Shown here piece after piece: positions 7,655 through 15,569 of a stretch of DNA of 64,000 bases; position 1 is the stretch's first letter, and each line of letters begins with the position of its first letter. Under the pieces are notes generated by a model. The model was given only the letters and a program-made list of their open reading frames with translations. It had not been told where the DNA came from and made no database searches. The translations under genes and the position numbers were made by a program. Origin of the DNA: Anaerolineae bacterium (GTDB lineage Bacteria; Chloroflexota; Anaerolineae; Anaerolineales; Anaerolineaceae); the NCBI GenBank assembly GCA_011176685.1, contig DUED01000033.1, forward strand, positions 1 to 64,000, in the 5' to 3' direction.

Positions 7655-8614
7655 TCAACTAAACAATACTGCATAAAGTTTTTCCAAACCAACAATCGCA
7701 GCAGCATTGGCACCGACAATAGTTAGCTCATAAATCATTTCATCCGAAAAATATTCTTCTCGCATTGCTTCAACATCTTCATCCGATATTTTGTAGGCGT
7801 TCAATGCTAACTTCTTCATATAGGTGGATAGTACTGGAGACAGATTTAGCACATCTGCTTGTTTTTCAGCCCATTGAGATTGTACAAAAATATCCACATT
7901 CCGGCGCAATTCTGGATCTGTTGAACCGGTATGTGTAAACAGGTGCTCCCGCCCAATATCTACTTCAGGTGGAATTGTAAGGCCGTCTTTGCTGAGAATC
8001 CAGGCTGTTGGATCACCCCTGCCTTTCATTAACTTACCAGATAGATTCAAAATCTTTGCTAGTTTTTCAACGTTTCCCCCTTGGGGGATTGGGAAGTTTA
8101 TTGCATCAGCAATCCGGTTGATGAAATTATAGTGGTATCCAACATTCCCAGCACCGCTAATACTCTCTACGTCGAGCCCAGAATCATATAAGTCTTCTAT
8201 CAAGTCCTTCCCAATATCATTAGGATGAAGGGTCATTTGTTCAAGCATCTTCAATGCTGCCTTTGTACGCTTTGGAACATCCGCATTCTTCCAATCCTGC
8301 AAGACCGCATCCAGTTTATCCTGCGGGTAGTTAAGTGCCGCAACTGCGGCATGCGCTTCCAGTCAAAAATTGCATGCGTTCAAGCCCGAAACAAACGCCG
8401 CGAACAGCTCGGCATGTCCTTTATCCCATCCGTTTACGCCGCTCATGCCGCGCATGATGTAATTCATAAAATCTTTTCTAAAAAGATCTGGACGATAAGA
8501 TATTGTTAATGATGGACCAGGGTAAGCTCCGACCCACATTTTTATCAAACGCAGTCCCAGATTCATATACCACGGGCTTTTGCTGTCTTGAAATAAATCA
8601 ATCCGCATTGCCAT
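7655..8614 (-). CDS. candidate selenoprotein, AhpD/carboxymuconolactone-decarboxylase-like (CxxU)
   Basis: One reading frame of 319 codons is interrupted by a single TGA at 8365-8363. Read as selenocysteine (residue 84) it gives C81-N-F-U84-L-E-A-H88, the AhpD redox motif CxxCxxxH with the second cysteine replaced by Sec. It is preceded by GHAELFAAFVSGLNA, the conserved acidic helix of the AhpD/CMD fold. The sequence after the TGA (AHAAVAALNYP) continues the same helix without any gap. AhpD-like proteins reduce peroxides through this cysteine pair, and Sec-containing members are known. Downstream are about 230 residues of an uncharacterised extension. A hairpin right behind the TGA supports recoding. 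The alternative is a simple nonsense mutation. No Sec machinery lies in this window. Confidence 0.72.
8330..8365 (-). promoter_or_regulatory. candidate bacterial SECIS hairpin behind in-frame UGA
   Basis: On the minus strand, after TGA (8365-8363) come 17 nt and then a TGCCGC / GCGGCA stem of six pairs (8351-8346 with 8341-8336) closing an AGUU loop. Known bacterial SECIS elements are a stem-loop placed within about 16-37 nt of the UGA with a G among the first two loop bases. Both conditions are met here. It lies inside the coding frame, as bacterial SECIS elements do. Confidence 0.6.
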
Positions 8615-8707
8615 AACATTGTTCCTTTCTTATTCCAATGTTACCTTTTTTACGATCAATTCATAGGAATTATTCGATTCTATTGTCAACTATCTATTAT
8701 TTTACAA

Positions 8708-8830
8708 TTGATATTGAGTCGCCTTTCCTGTTTGATATTCTTGGTGCAATTTGGTGCAGTTTTAATGAGACACCGTGGACACAATGGACACAATGGACAG
8801 CTTGACCTACTGACTCTTAATTAGTAGGTT
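8708..8830 (+). repeat. leader repeat plus tRNA-Lys(CTT)-like anticodon arm
   Basis: TCGCCTTTCC, TTGGTGCAA, GGTGCA, then GTGGACACAATGGACACAATGGACA (a duplicated CACAATGGA unit, 8775-8799). The arm CTACTGA - CTCTTAA - TTAGTAG (8807-8827) pairs over seven base pairs (one G-U) with anticodon CTT. No acceptor or D-arm exists around it. This is the best-preserved arm of the four scars. Confidence 0.5.
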
Positions 8831-8857
8831 TCCCCTACGGGGACTTCCTACGGTTAT

Positions 8858-9399
8858 CTCTGCGAGACTTCCTTCGGTCGCAGGGAGGCCGCACCCATGC
8901 GGGGGTGCTTGCTTGCAGCATGCTTCACGACCACAAATTTCCGCCCTGAACCTTGCATTCGTTACTTAGGAACGAATCCTTTTTATTAAAAAAGTGTCGG
9001 CTTTTGTCGGCTTTCAGAGCTCTCTGCAAGAGCAGAGAGTGGAGACGTGTGCAGAGCGTAGCGTGGTATGCCTCATCAACTGCGGCATCAAGTCGCTGTA
9101 AGATGAGGCGCGGGGCAGCCCTTTGCAAGAGCAAAGAGCGGCAATCTCATGCTTTTGCAGACCCTCAATTAAGTCAGATAAACATTCAAGTTTGAGATTG
9201 CTGCACCTCGCCCATTTCGCGAGGTTCGCAATACTTTGCAGTATGCTCCGCGATGACATGTAACGTTGTGGTAGATTGCTTCGTGCTTACAGTATGCTAT
9301 GCGATGACATATTGTGGCTGTTCGTCATTCCCTAAAGGGATGCTTCGCGATGCCCAAGGGTATGTTGCGCGATCGCCTCTGCGAGACTCCCTTTGGTCG
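8858..9399. repeat. non-coding repeat patch with flanking direct repeats and hairpins
   Basis: The patch is bounded by a 23-bp word beginning CTCTGCGAGACT (8858-8880 and 9377-9399, 21 of 23 identical). Inside are two hairpins of one type: TCTCTGC-aaga-GCAGAGA (9021-9038) and CTTTGC-aaga-GCAAAG (9121-9136). A long-range GCCTCATC/GATGAGGC pair (9070-9077 with 9102-9109) and several GTATGCTnCGCGATGACA-type words (about 9240-9370) are also present. This last type resembles the dispersed GAGATTGCTTCG...CGCAATGACA repeats of bacterial intergenic DNA. I see no gene in it; open frames on both strands are short and lack family signals. Confidence 0.6.
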
Positions 9400-9402
9400 G
9401 AA

Positions 9403-10182
9403 TTAATCTAGGTTTGTGATTTTTATGATTTCTATAGAAGGGCATTGATCTTGCCAGCTAATGAGTTCACCGTTGGGAAGATAATAATCTCTAAAGGGAC
9501 CGTAGCACCAATATTTTTTGTTAATATCTGATTGTGAAGGGATGATATTGACGTCCCCATTTTTTAAAAAGGATATTTCGAAAGCTGAGTCCGGCAAACC
9601 TGGCGGAAAACGTTCAGGACGTTTGAGGCATAGCAGGTCAATGAACTCATTGTTCATGGGCAAATAGATAAGTGCAAAGTTACTTTCCATCTCTTGATCT
9701 AAATAGAATGGAATTGTTATTAAAACTTCCTTGCCTAATGAGAAATACAGCACAGTAGTATCCTCCAGCAGAAATTTAAGGATAGCATTGCTGCCTTTAA
9801 CCCCCTGCTTTTCAAGAGCATATTTTCTGCCAGTATTATCTTGCCAAATCCATTTTTTATCTTTGAACTTTGGAAAGTAAGCATTGTGGGTTTCATCAAG
9901 AATCTTTTCATCATAGGATTCAAAATTTGTGGGCTTCATGAAACAGGGTTTGATCTCATTGGGAGAAACGGTAGCAGTGGGAGTCGGGACTGCCGTTAAT
10001 GTTACAGTCGGCTGTGGGGTGTCAGTCCAGTTGGCTTGGAGAGTAGTGAGAGCCTGGGCGGTTTGTGTGGCAAGTGCTTGAGGAGAAGGAGTGCAAGATG
10101 ATGTAATTGTGAGAATAAGAAAGACCAGCAGGATTACTTCAATCTCCTTCATAGCGGAACTGCTCTTATTTGGACCCAGCAT
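9403..10182 (-). CDS. putative secreted lipoprotein
   Basis: 259 residues. A hydrophobic segment ends in LTITSSC, a lipobox with the lipidated cysteine near residue 30, so the protein is probably anchored outside the membrane. A low-complexity Thr/Pro linker (TPQPTVTLTAVPTPTAT) follows, a layout typical of Chloroflexota surface lipoproteins. The rest is a globular domain with five cysteines that I do not recognise. The start could also be the ATG at 10152, which gives a more usual signal peptide length. The 3' end abuts the repeat patch. Confidence 0.65.
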   Translation of the reverse strand: MLGPNKSSSAMKEIEVILLVFLILTITSSCTPSPQALATQTAQALTTLQANWTDTPQPTVTLTAVPTPTATVSPNEIKPCFMKPTNFESYDEKILDETHNAYFPKFKDKKWIWQDNTGRKYALEKQGVKGSNAILKFLLEDTTVLYFSLGKEVLITIPFYLDQEMESNFALIYLPMNNEFIDLLCLKRPERFPPGLPDSAFEISFLKNGDVNIIPSQSDINKKYWCYGPFRDYYLPNGELISWQDQCPSIEIIKITNLD

Positions 10183-10331
10183 TTTGTAATTATATATCAG
10201 TAAGTTTTCATTCTAAAATATGAAACAAATCATATGCAATGCTCATGTATGTGTGGCGGACGTAATGTACAATATGGAATCTATGGATGGTTTCTATGCT
10301 GAAAAATGAGCACCAGAATACTTGGTAGGCA

Positions 10332-10337
10332 TATAAT
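10332..10337 (+). promoter_or_regulatory. -10 element in front of murE
   Basis: TATAAT stands 17 nt ahead of the murE ATG at 10354, so a transcript from it would have a leader of only about 10 nt. No good -35 hexamer is seen at 17 nt, and no Shine-Dalgarno sequence precedes the ATG. Confidence 0.35.
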
Positions 10338-10353
10338 TTGATGACTGTAAATA

Positions 10354-11949
10354 ATGGATAAGAATATCAAAACCCTTTCTGCGCTCATTTCCAGCACCCC
10401 TAATTTTGGGATCAGTGGGTCTTCACTCCCAAACACACCCATAACGGATATCGCTTTTGATTCACGCAAGGTAGGGAGCGGGAATATCTTTGTGGCGTTA
10501 AAAGGGGGATTCTTTAATGGGCATGATTTTATTCGAGACGCCGTATCAAAAGGGGCGGAAGCAGTTGTGGGCACGGAAGATTTAGATGATTTGCCAGTGC
10601 CATACCTGAGAGTGAATGATTCCAGAGAAGTTTTAGCATATCTGTCAGCCGCATATTATGGTTTCCCTGCCCGTCAATTAACTATGGTTGGTGTTACAGG
10701 CACGGATGGGAAAACGACCACAGTGAATCTGATTTATCAAATTATGCTGGCGGCTGGCTTAAATGCAGGCATGATTTCAACAGTGAATGCTGTTATTGGT
10801 AATGAAACTATAGACACGGGGTTTCATGTTACCACGCCAGAATCGCCGATAATTCAGAAATTATTGGCGCGTATGCTTGACCAGGGCGCGACCCATGTTG
10901 TTCTGGAAGCAACATCGCATGGGTTGCATCAATATCGAGTAAATGCCTGTGAATTTGATGTTGGTGTTATTACCAATATTACGCATGAACATTTGGACTA
11001 TCACGGCAGCTATGATCATTATTTAAATTCAAAGGCACAATTGTTAAAAATGCTTGGTACCACCGTATCCAAACCGAATGGCAATCCACGGCTTGCTATT
11101 ATCAATCATGATGATATTTCTTATCCCAGATTAGCAAAGATGCTGTCATCAGCAGCCCTTGCATCCGTTCAGGTTGTTGCGTATAGCATAAAAGAAAAAG
11201 CAGATATCTATGCTAAGAATATCAAGATGACTGCCGGGGGTTTGGAATTTGGTGTGATGGACAGCGGCGACAGGATGACGGTTAAGAGCAATCTTATCGG
11301 GGAATATAATGCAGCGAATATCCTGGCGGCATTGGCTGCGGCTGTTAAGGGTCTGGATATCAGTTTAAAAACGGCAGTGAAAGGTGCAGCTGCTTTGCGC
11401 TATGTGCCGGGGCGCATGGAAAAAATTGATATGGGGCAGGGGTTCACAGCATTTGTGGACTTCGCTCACACACCGAATGCATTAAAAGTGACCCTGGAAA
11501 CTGCCAGAGGATTGACAAATGGGAGGGTGATTGCAGTTTTTGGTTCTGCCGGTTTGAGGGACCGTGAGAAGCGGCGCTTGATGGCTGAAATATCCATTGA
11601 ACTCGCTGATATCACTATCCTGACCGCTGAAGATCCTCGTACAGAGAGTCTGGAGGAAATACTCTCTGAAATGGCACATGCGGCTGAAAAAAGGGGGGGA
11701 TTAGAAGGCAAAAATTTATTTCAAATAGCGGACCGAGGTTCAGCAATCAGCAAAGCGGTAAATATGGCTGAGCCCGCTGATTTGGTGATTGTTTGTGGAA
11801 AGGGGCATGAGCAATCTATGTGTTTTGGAGAGATTGAGTATCCTTGGGATGATCGCACAGCAATGCGTGCGGCTTTATCTGAACTGCTTGGGGTTGAAGG
11901 AGCGGCTATGCCATATTTGCCGACTCAAAATAAAGAAAGCGGTCAGTGA
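10354..11949 (+). CDS. murE: UDP-MurNAc-tripeptide synthetase MurE-type ligase
   Basis: 531 residues with all three Mur-ligase domains. The N-terminal UDP-binding part contains DSRKVGSGNIFVALKG. The ATP loop is GTDGKTTT (116-123), followed by HVTTPES, EATSHGL, NITHEHLDYHG and a carbamylated-lysine region YLNSKAQLL (K227). The C-terminal domain has FVDFAHTPNAL. It adds the third amino acid to UDP-MurNAc-L-Ala-D-Glu in the cytoplasm. The residue-selecting motif reads EDPR (426-429), where meso-DAP enzymes have DNPR, so the amino acid may be ornithine, lysine or something else. The gene is isolated from the dcw cluster at 46-63 kb, which lacks murE. It is convergent with pnp. Confidence 0.9.
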   Translation: MDKNIKTLSALISSTPNFGISGSSLPNTPITDIAFDSRKVGSGNIFVALKGGFFNGHDFIRDAVSKGAEAVVGTEDLDDLPVPYLRVNDSREVLAYLSAAYYGFPARQLTMVGVTGTDGKTTTVNLIYQIMLAAGLNAGMISTVNAVIGNETIDTGFHVTTPESPIIQKLLARMLDQGATHVVLEATSHGLHQYRVNACEFDVGVITNITHEHLDYHGSYDHYLNSKAQLLKMLGTTVSKPNGNPRLAIINHDDISYPRLAKMLSSAALASVQVVAYSIKEKADIYAKNIKMTAGGLEFGVMDSGDRMTVKSNLIGEYNAANILAALAAAVKGLDISLKTAVKGAAALRYVPGRMEKIDMGQGFTAFVDFAHTPNALKVTLETARGLTNGRVIAVFGSAGLRDREKRRLMAEISIELADITILTAEDPRTESLEEILSEMAHAAEKRGGLEGKNLFQIADRGSAISKAVNMAEPADLVIVCGKGHEQSMCFGEIEYPWDDRTAMRAALSELLGVEGAAMPYLPTQNKESGQ

Positions 11950-11970
11950 ATTTACTGATCGCTTTTCTTA
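11936..11970. terminator. bidirectional terminator between murE and pnp
   Basis: AAGCGGTCAGT (11937-11947), loop, ACTGATCGCTT (11954-11964) form an 11-pair stem with one G-U pair, followed by TTCTT on the plus strand. On the minus strand the stem is followed by TCTTTATTTT. The murE stop codon lies within the stem, so the two convergent genes share it. Confidence 0.75.
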
Positions 11971-11977
11971 ACTCAAC

Positions 11978-14182
11978 TTAGCTTTTACTGCGCCGGTTGT
12001 CGTGATTATAATTGGAGCGACCGCGGCCAGATGGGCGGCGGCTACTGGAGCGCTTTTTTGAGCGGGAATCACGCTCGCGTGCTTCCTCTGCAGACCAACC
12101 TTCCAGTATCGCTTGGCGGGAGAGCCGAATTTTCCCAGTGGGGTCGATATTTGTTATCATCACAGTAAGGTCGTCTCCTACACGAGCAATGTCTTCGACC
12201 TTTTCAATGCGTTCGCTGTCTAATTGGGAGATGTGTACTAATCCATCCACGCCTGGTAAGATTTCTACAAATGCGCCAAAATCCGTTGTGCGTACGACTT
12301 TACCGGTATAGATGCGACCGATAACGGGGCTTTCAGTTAATTGCTCAATGCGCTTACGGGCTTCAGATTCATTTTTTCTATCAGATGCAGAAATATAGAT
12401 AGTCCCATCATCATCGATGTCAATGCGTGTGTTGGTCTCTTCCTGGATGCTGCGAATGGTTTTGCCGCTAGGACCGATGATGGCACCAATTTTTTCAATT
12501 GGTACTTGCATTGTGGTAATGCGTGGTACGAATTCCTTCAACTCAGGTCGTGGTTCAGGAATTGCTTCCGCCATTTTACCCAGGATAAATAATCGTGCCT
12601 GGTGTGCTTGTTGTAAAGCCTCAGACATGATTGCGGGTGTAATGCCCTTAATCTTGATGTCCATTTGAAGAGCAGTAATGCCTTTCGCTGTGCCAGCAAC
12701 TTTAAAGTCCATATCCCCCAGATAGTCTTCTATGCCCTGGATATCTGTCAGGATTTTATAGTCTTCATTTTCCTTGATTAATCCCATGGCAACGCCAGCA
12801 ACTGGAGCTTTTATGGGAACACCAGTGTCCATAAGCGCTAGAGTAGAGCCACAGACAGAAGCCATGGAAGTGGATCCGTTGGAAGAAAGACATTCTGAAA
12901 CCAAGCGCATGGTATAAGGGAAATCCTTCTTATCTGGAAGCACGGGTACAAGCGCACGTTGTGCCAGAGCTCCATGTCCGATTGCGCGCCGTGAGCGGTA
13001 TATGCGACCAACTTCACCTGTAGAGTAGGGCGGGAAATTATAGTGGTGCATGTAACTGTTTGACTCGGTGGGTGTCAGGTCATCTAGTGATTGTGCCTCT
13101 TTGGGTGTACCTAATGTTGCAAAAGTCAGCACCTGTGTTTCACCACGTGTGAATAAACCTGATCCGTGTGCACGCGGGCTGGTTCCAACCTCACACCAGA
13201 TTGGTCGAATGTCGGTTAGGGAGCGCCCGTCCGGACGAGCATCTTTTTTAATGATGCGCGCGCGAACAATACGCTTATACGCGTCACTAAAGGCTTCTTT
13301 CACCTGGGGTGCTAATTCCTCGTCTTGCGCCGCAAGCTCTTCAACAACATTTTCTTTAATTGCGGTAATGGCTTTATCCAGATCAGATTTTTTATGCGGT
13401 GTAGATAGAACCTCTTGAATGTTTTGATTTACTTTTTCGTATACCTGAGAGGATAATTCTGCATCAGATTGATGAAGCTCTACCTCGCGTTTTTGTTTGC
13501 CAACTTCGGCAGCCATTTTTTCTTGAACTTCAATGAATGGCTGCAATGCTTGATGTCCAAAGGAAATTGCTGATATGATGACGTCTTCGTCAATTACATC
13601 CGATCCGCATTCAACCATTAAGATAGCATCACTGGTTCCAGCCAGCCGTAAATCGAGGTCAGACATCTCCATTTGTGAGAAAATAGGATTGACTACAAAT
13701 TTCCCATTGATCCTGCCGATGCGTACAGCGCCAACAGGTCCGCCCCAGGGTATATCTGAGATCATCAATGCTGCAGAGGCAGCATTTATTGCCAGGATGT
13801 CCAATGGGTTTTCAATATCGGCGGATATTGAAAAAAGGATGACCTGAATCTCATTACGCAGGTTTTTATCAAACAGTGGTCTTAAGGGCCGGTCTGTCAA
13901 TCGAGCCACTATTACTGCGTAATCGCTTGGGCGTCCTTCCCGGCGGAAAAACGATCCTGGAATATGTCCACTCGCGTACATGCGCTGTTCATAATCCACA
14001 CTGAGTGGAAGGAAGTCGATCCCTTCCCTTACGTTATTTGACATGGTGGCGGATGCGAAGATGACAGAATCTCCTAATCTCAATGTCACTGCACCGCCCG
14101 ATTGACCGGCTAACTTGCCAGTCTCAAAGACAGTAGTTTTTTCGCCAATAACTGTCGTGTATTGGTTTCCTTGTGGTTGCAT
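11978..14182 (-). CDS. pnp: polyribonucleotide nucleotidyltransferase (PNPase)
   Basis: About 734 residues from the ATG at 14182, chosen because GAGGGAAAA precedes it and the family normally begins here; the frame stays open to 14248. The order is RNase PH domain 1 (FETGKLAGQSGGAVTLRLGDSV), a helical linker, and RNase PH domain 2 (GSGLFTRGETQVL, DIQGIEDYLGDMDFKVAGT with the catalytic aspartates). A KH domain (IGAIIGPSGKTIRSIQEET) and an S1 domain (GRIYTGKVVRTTDFGAFVEI) follow, then a basic Arg/Ser tail. It phosphorolytically degrades RNA 3' to 5'. It lies behind rpsO, the common rpsO-pnp arrangement. Confidence 0.97.
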   Translation of the reverse strand: MQPQGNQYTTVIGEKTTVFETGKLAGQSGGAVTLRLGDSVIFASATMSNNVREGIDFLPLSVDYEQRMYASGHIPGSFFRREGRPSDYAVIVARLTDRPLRPLFDKNLRNEIQVILFSISADIENPLDILAINAASAALMISDIPWGGPVGAVRIGRINGKFVVNPIFSQMEMSDLDLRLAGTSDAILMVECGSDVIDEDVIISAISFGHQALQPFIEVQEKMAAEVGKQKREVELHQSDAELSSQVYEKVNQNIQEVLSTPHKKSDLDKAITAIKENVVEELAAQDEELAPQVKEAFSDAYKRIVRARIIKKDARPDGRSLTDIRPIWCEVGTSPRAHGSGLFTRGETQVLTFATLGTPKEAQSLDDLTPTESNSYMHHYNFPPYSTGEVGRIYRSRRAIGHGALAQRALVPVLPDKKDFPYTMRLVSECLSSNGSTSMASVCGSTLALMDTGVPIKAPVAGVAMGLIKENEDYKILTDIQGIEDYLGDMDFKVAGTAKGITALQMDIKIKGITPAIMSEALQQAHQARLFILGKMAEAIPEPRPELKEFVPRITTMQVPIEKIGAIIGPSGKTIRSIQEETNTRIDIDDDGTIYISASDRKNESEARKRIEQLTESPVIGRIYTGKVVRTTDFGAFVEILPGVDGLVHISQLDSERIEKVEDIARVGDDLTVMITNIDPTGKIRLSRQAILEGWSAEEARERDSRSKKRSSSRRPSGRGRSNYNHDNRRSKS

Positions 14183-14295
14183 TTTTCCCTCGTTCTTTCT
14201 CCCCACTAAGTCAGGGACTGAGAAATTGCGAAAATGTTTTTTCGACATTTCTCAATTCCCAACCTGTGGGCTTACAATTGATTTTTCCGAAAAAA

Positions 14296-14330
14296 TGAGC
14301 AAATGATAAATCTTGCTTACCATCTGCTCA
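14296..14330 (-). promoter_or_regulatory. rpsO-pnp intercistronic hairpin
   Basis: TGAGCA...TGCTCA with further pairing inside (ATGaTAA against TTAcCAT) forms an imperfect hairpin between the rpsO stop and the pnp start. In other bacteria this spacer carries an RNase III processing site or attenuator. That function is inferred from position. Confidence 0.5.
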
Positions 14331-14344
14331 TTGATGGATTGATA

Positions 14345-14617
14345 CTATTTCGTCCGTAGCTTAAGCTTTTTTGTGACCGTAATATATTCCTGGTTATTCT
14401 TTCGATTTAAGTAATCCAATAACCGGCGCCTTTGACCAACCAGTTTCAAAAGACCACGTCGCGATGACTCGTCGTGCTTATGTATTTTTAAGTGTTCAGT
14501 TAATTGAAGGATGCGGTTGGTAAGTAATGCTATTTGCACTTGTGTTGATCCAGTATCATGATCATGTTTTTGATATTTAGTAATTAATTTTTCCTTTTCA
14601 TTTTTAGTAATTGTCAT
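14345..14617 (-). CDS. rpsO: ribosomal protein S15
   Basis: 90 residues, the normal length. It contains HDHDTGSTQVQIALLTNRILQLTEHL and SRRGLLKLVGQRRRLLDYL, the helices that bind the central three-way junction of 16S rRNA. An AAAGGAGAA ribosome-binding site stands well placed before the ATG. It leads the rpsO-pnp unit and is preceded by a short structured leader. Confidence 0.97.
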   Translation of the reverse strand: MTITKNEKEKLITKYQKHDHDTGSTQVQIALLTNRILQLTEHLKIHKHDESSRRGLLKLVGQRRRLLDYLNRKNNQEYITVTKKLKLRTK

Positions 14618-14700
14618 GACGTCTGCTTTCTCCTTTTCTAAGCAAGTCTCCTCACAGGCAGTAATTACCGCAAGTAGGACTAGTCAGCCAAAGGATTATA
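14618..14700 (-). promoter_or_regulatory. rpsO promoter (extended -10) and structured leader, candidate S15 autoregulatory RNA
   Basis: On the minus strand TGGTATAAT gives an extended -10 (TATAAT at 14700-14695) with no clear -35. The resulting leader of about 70 nt can fold as AGTCCT...AGGaGACT (six pairs, one bulged A) enclosing GCGGTAATTACTGC, itself a hairpin with a G-U next to G-C pairs. S15 leaders in other bacteria use a G-U/G-C motif or three-way junction for feedback. The structure is seen; its function is inferred. Confidence 0.5.
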
Positions 14701-14744
14701 CCAGATGAATAAATGATAGAACGTTATTGGATGCATATATTTAT

Positions 14745-15545
14745 TCACTGATTTTCTATTAATCTGCGCAAATCAGCTTGTGTGTCGCTAGAAAATCCTG
14801 TGATAGAGCGGCGGATTAAAAGATATGAATTTGAATTCTGCGTTGATTGGATTATTGAACGAAGGAAAGAAACCGTTTCAGTTTCAGACATGTCTTTTAA
14901 ATCGCAAAGTACATTTATTAATTCTCTATGCAAAGGGACAGGTGGATTCTTAATTAAAGGTTCAATAGTTTTAAAGATTCTTGGTATGTTTTTATATGTC
15001 CCATTCTTAATTAGACATTGAATGGCGGAAATGCCAATCCTCTGTTTTTCTATGTCCTCACTTTCCAACCACGTTTTTATGACCAATATCCATTCGTTCA
15101 ACTTTTTTACCTGAAGAAGTGAGCTTGCTTTTTCCAGAATCGTTCGAGTAATGATTTTATCTTCTTGTGTGTCTATCCAAGTTTTGAGAGTCTGCATAAT
15201 GACTTTAGATTGGATAACTGGTAATGAACTTATAATGGTTATTGCTAGCAGTTTTAATTCAAAATAATTTTTTCCCCATAATTGATTTGCAATTTCAAAG
15301 GCGTTATGCGGATTATTTCTAGCAAGAATTGAAATTTCGCTCTCTAATAGGTGCATTACAATAGGGGAAAGGTTATATGTGGGAATAAGAGTTTCCATAG
15401 GTATCCAATCTCCTAATTGAGGAGCACGGTTGCTATATAATTCGATAACTCCAACCAGCCCATGGATGAAGTCATCCCGGTTATTGATGAGATGGGTTAT
15501 TGCATTGATCTGCGCTTTTAAACGTGAAATCTCGACTGCAGTCAT
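14745..15545 (-). CDS. HEAT-like helical repeat protein (possible DNA-alkylation-repeat type)
   Basis: 266 residues, almost entirely helical and rich in leucine and isoleucine. Segments such as NAFEIANQLWGKNYFELKLLAITIISSLP and SEDIEKQRIGISAIQCLIKN look like successive HEAT/ARM repeats. The first resembles AlkD-family helices (ELWxSxxxExRxxA). No catalytic residue can be pinned down. It follows proS by 24 nt in the same direction and may be the last gene of that unit, ahead of the separate rpsO promoter. Confidence 0.65.
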   Translation of the reverse strand: MTAVEISRLKAQINAITHLINNRDDFIHGLVGVIELYSNRAPQLGDWIPMETLIPTYNLSPIVMHLLESEISILARNNPHNAFEIANQLWGKNYFELKLLAITIISSLPVIQSKVIMQTLKTWIDTQEDKIITRTILEKASSLLQVKKLNEWILVIKTWLESEDIEKQRIGISAIQCLIKNGTYKNIPRIFKTIEPLIKNPPVPLHRELINVLCDLKDMSETETVSFLRSIIQSTQNSNSYLLIRRSITGFSSDTQADLRRLIENQ

Positions 15546-15569
15546 CTGATTATTAATTGGTCAGTTGAA

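Noticed and set aside
8953-9259. Short Arg/Ser/Cys-rich frames in the repeat patch
   Set aside because: They follow repeats and hairpins on both strands, have odd composition and no start signals.
8858-9399. CRISPR array
   Set aside because: Repeats are irregular in size and spacing, with no uniform repeat-spacer pattern and no cas genes.
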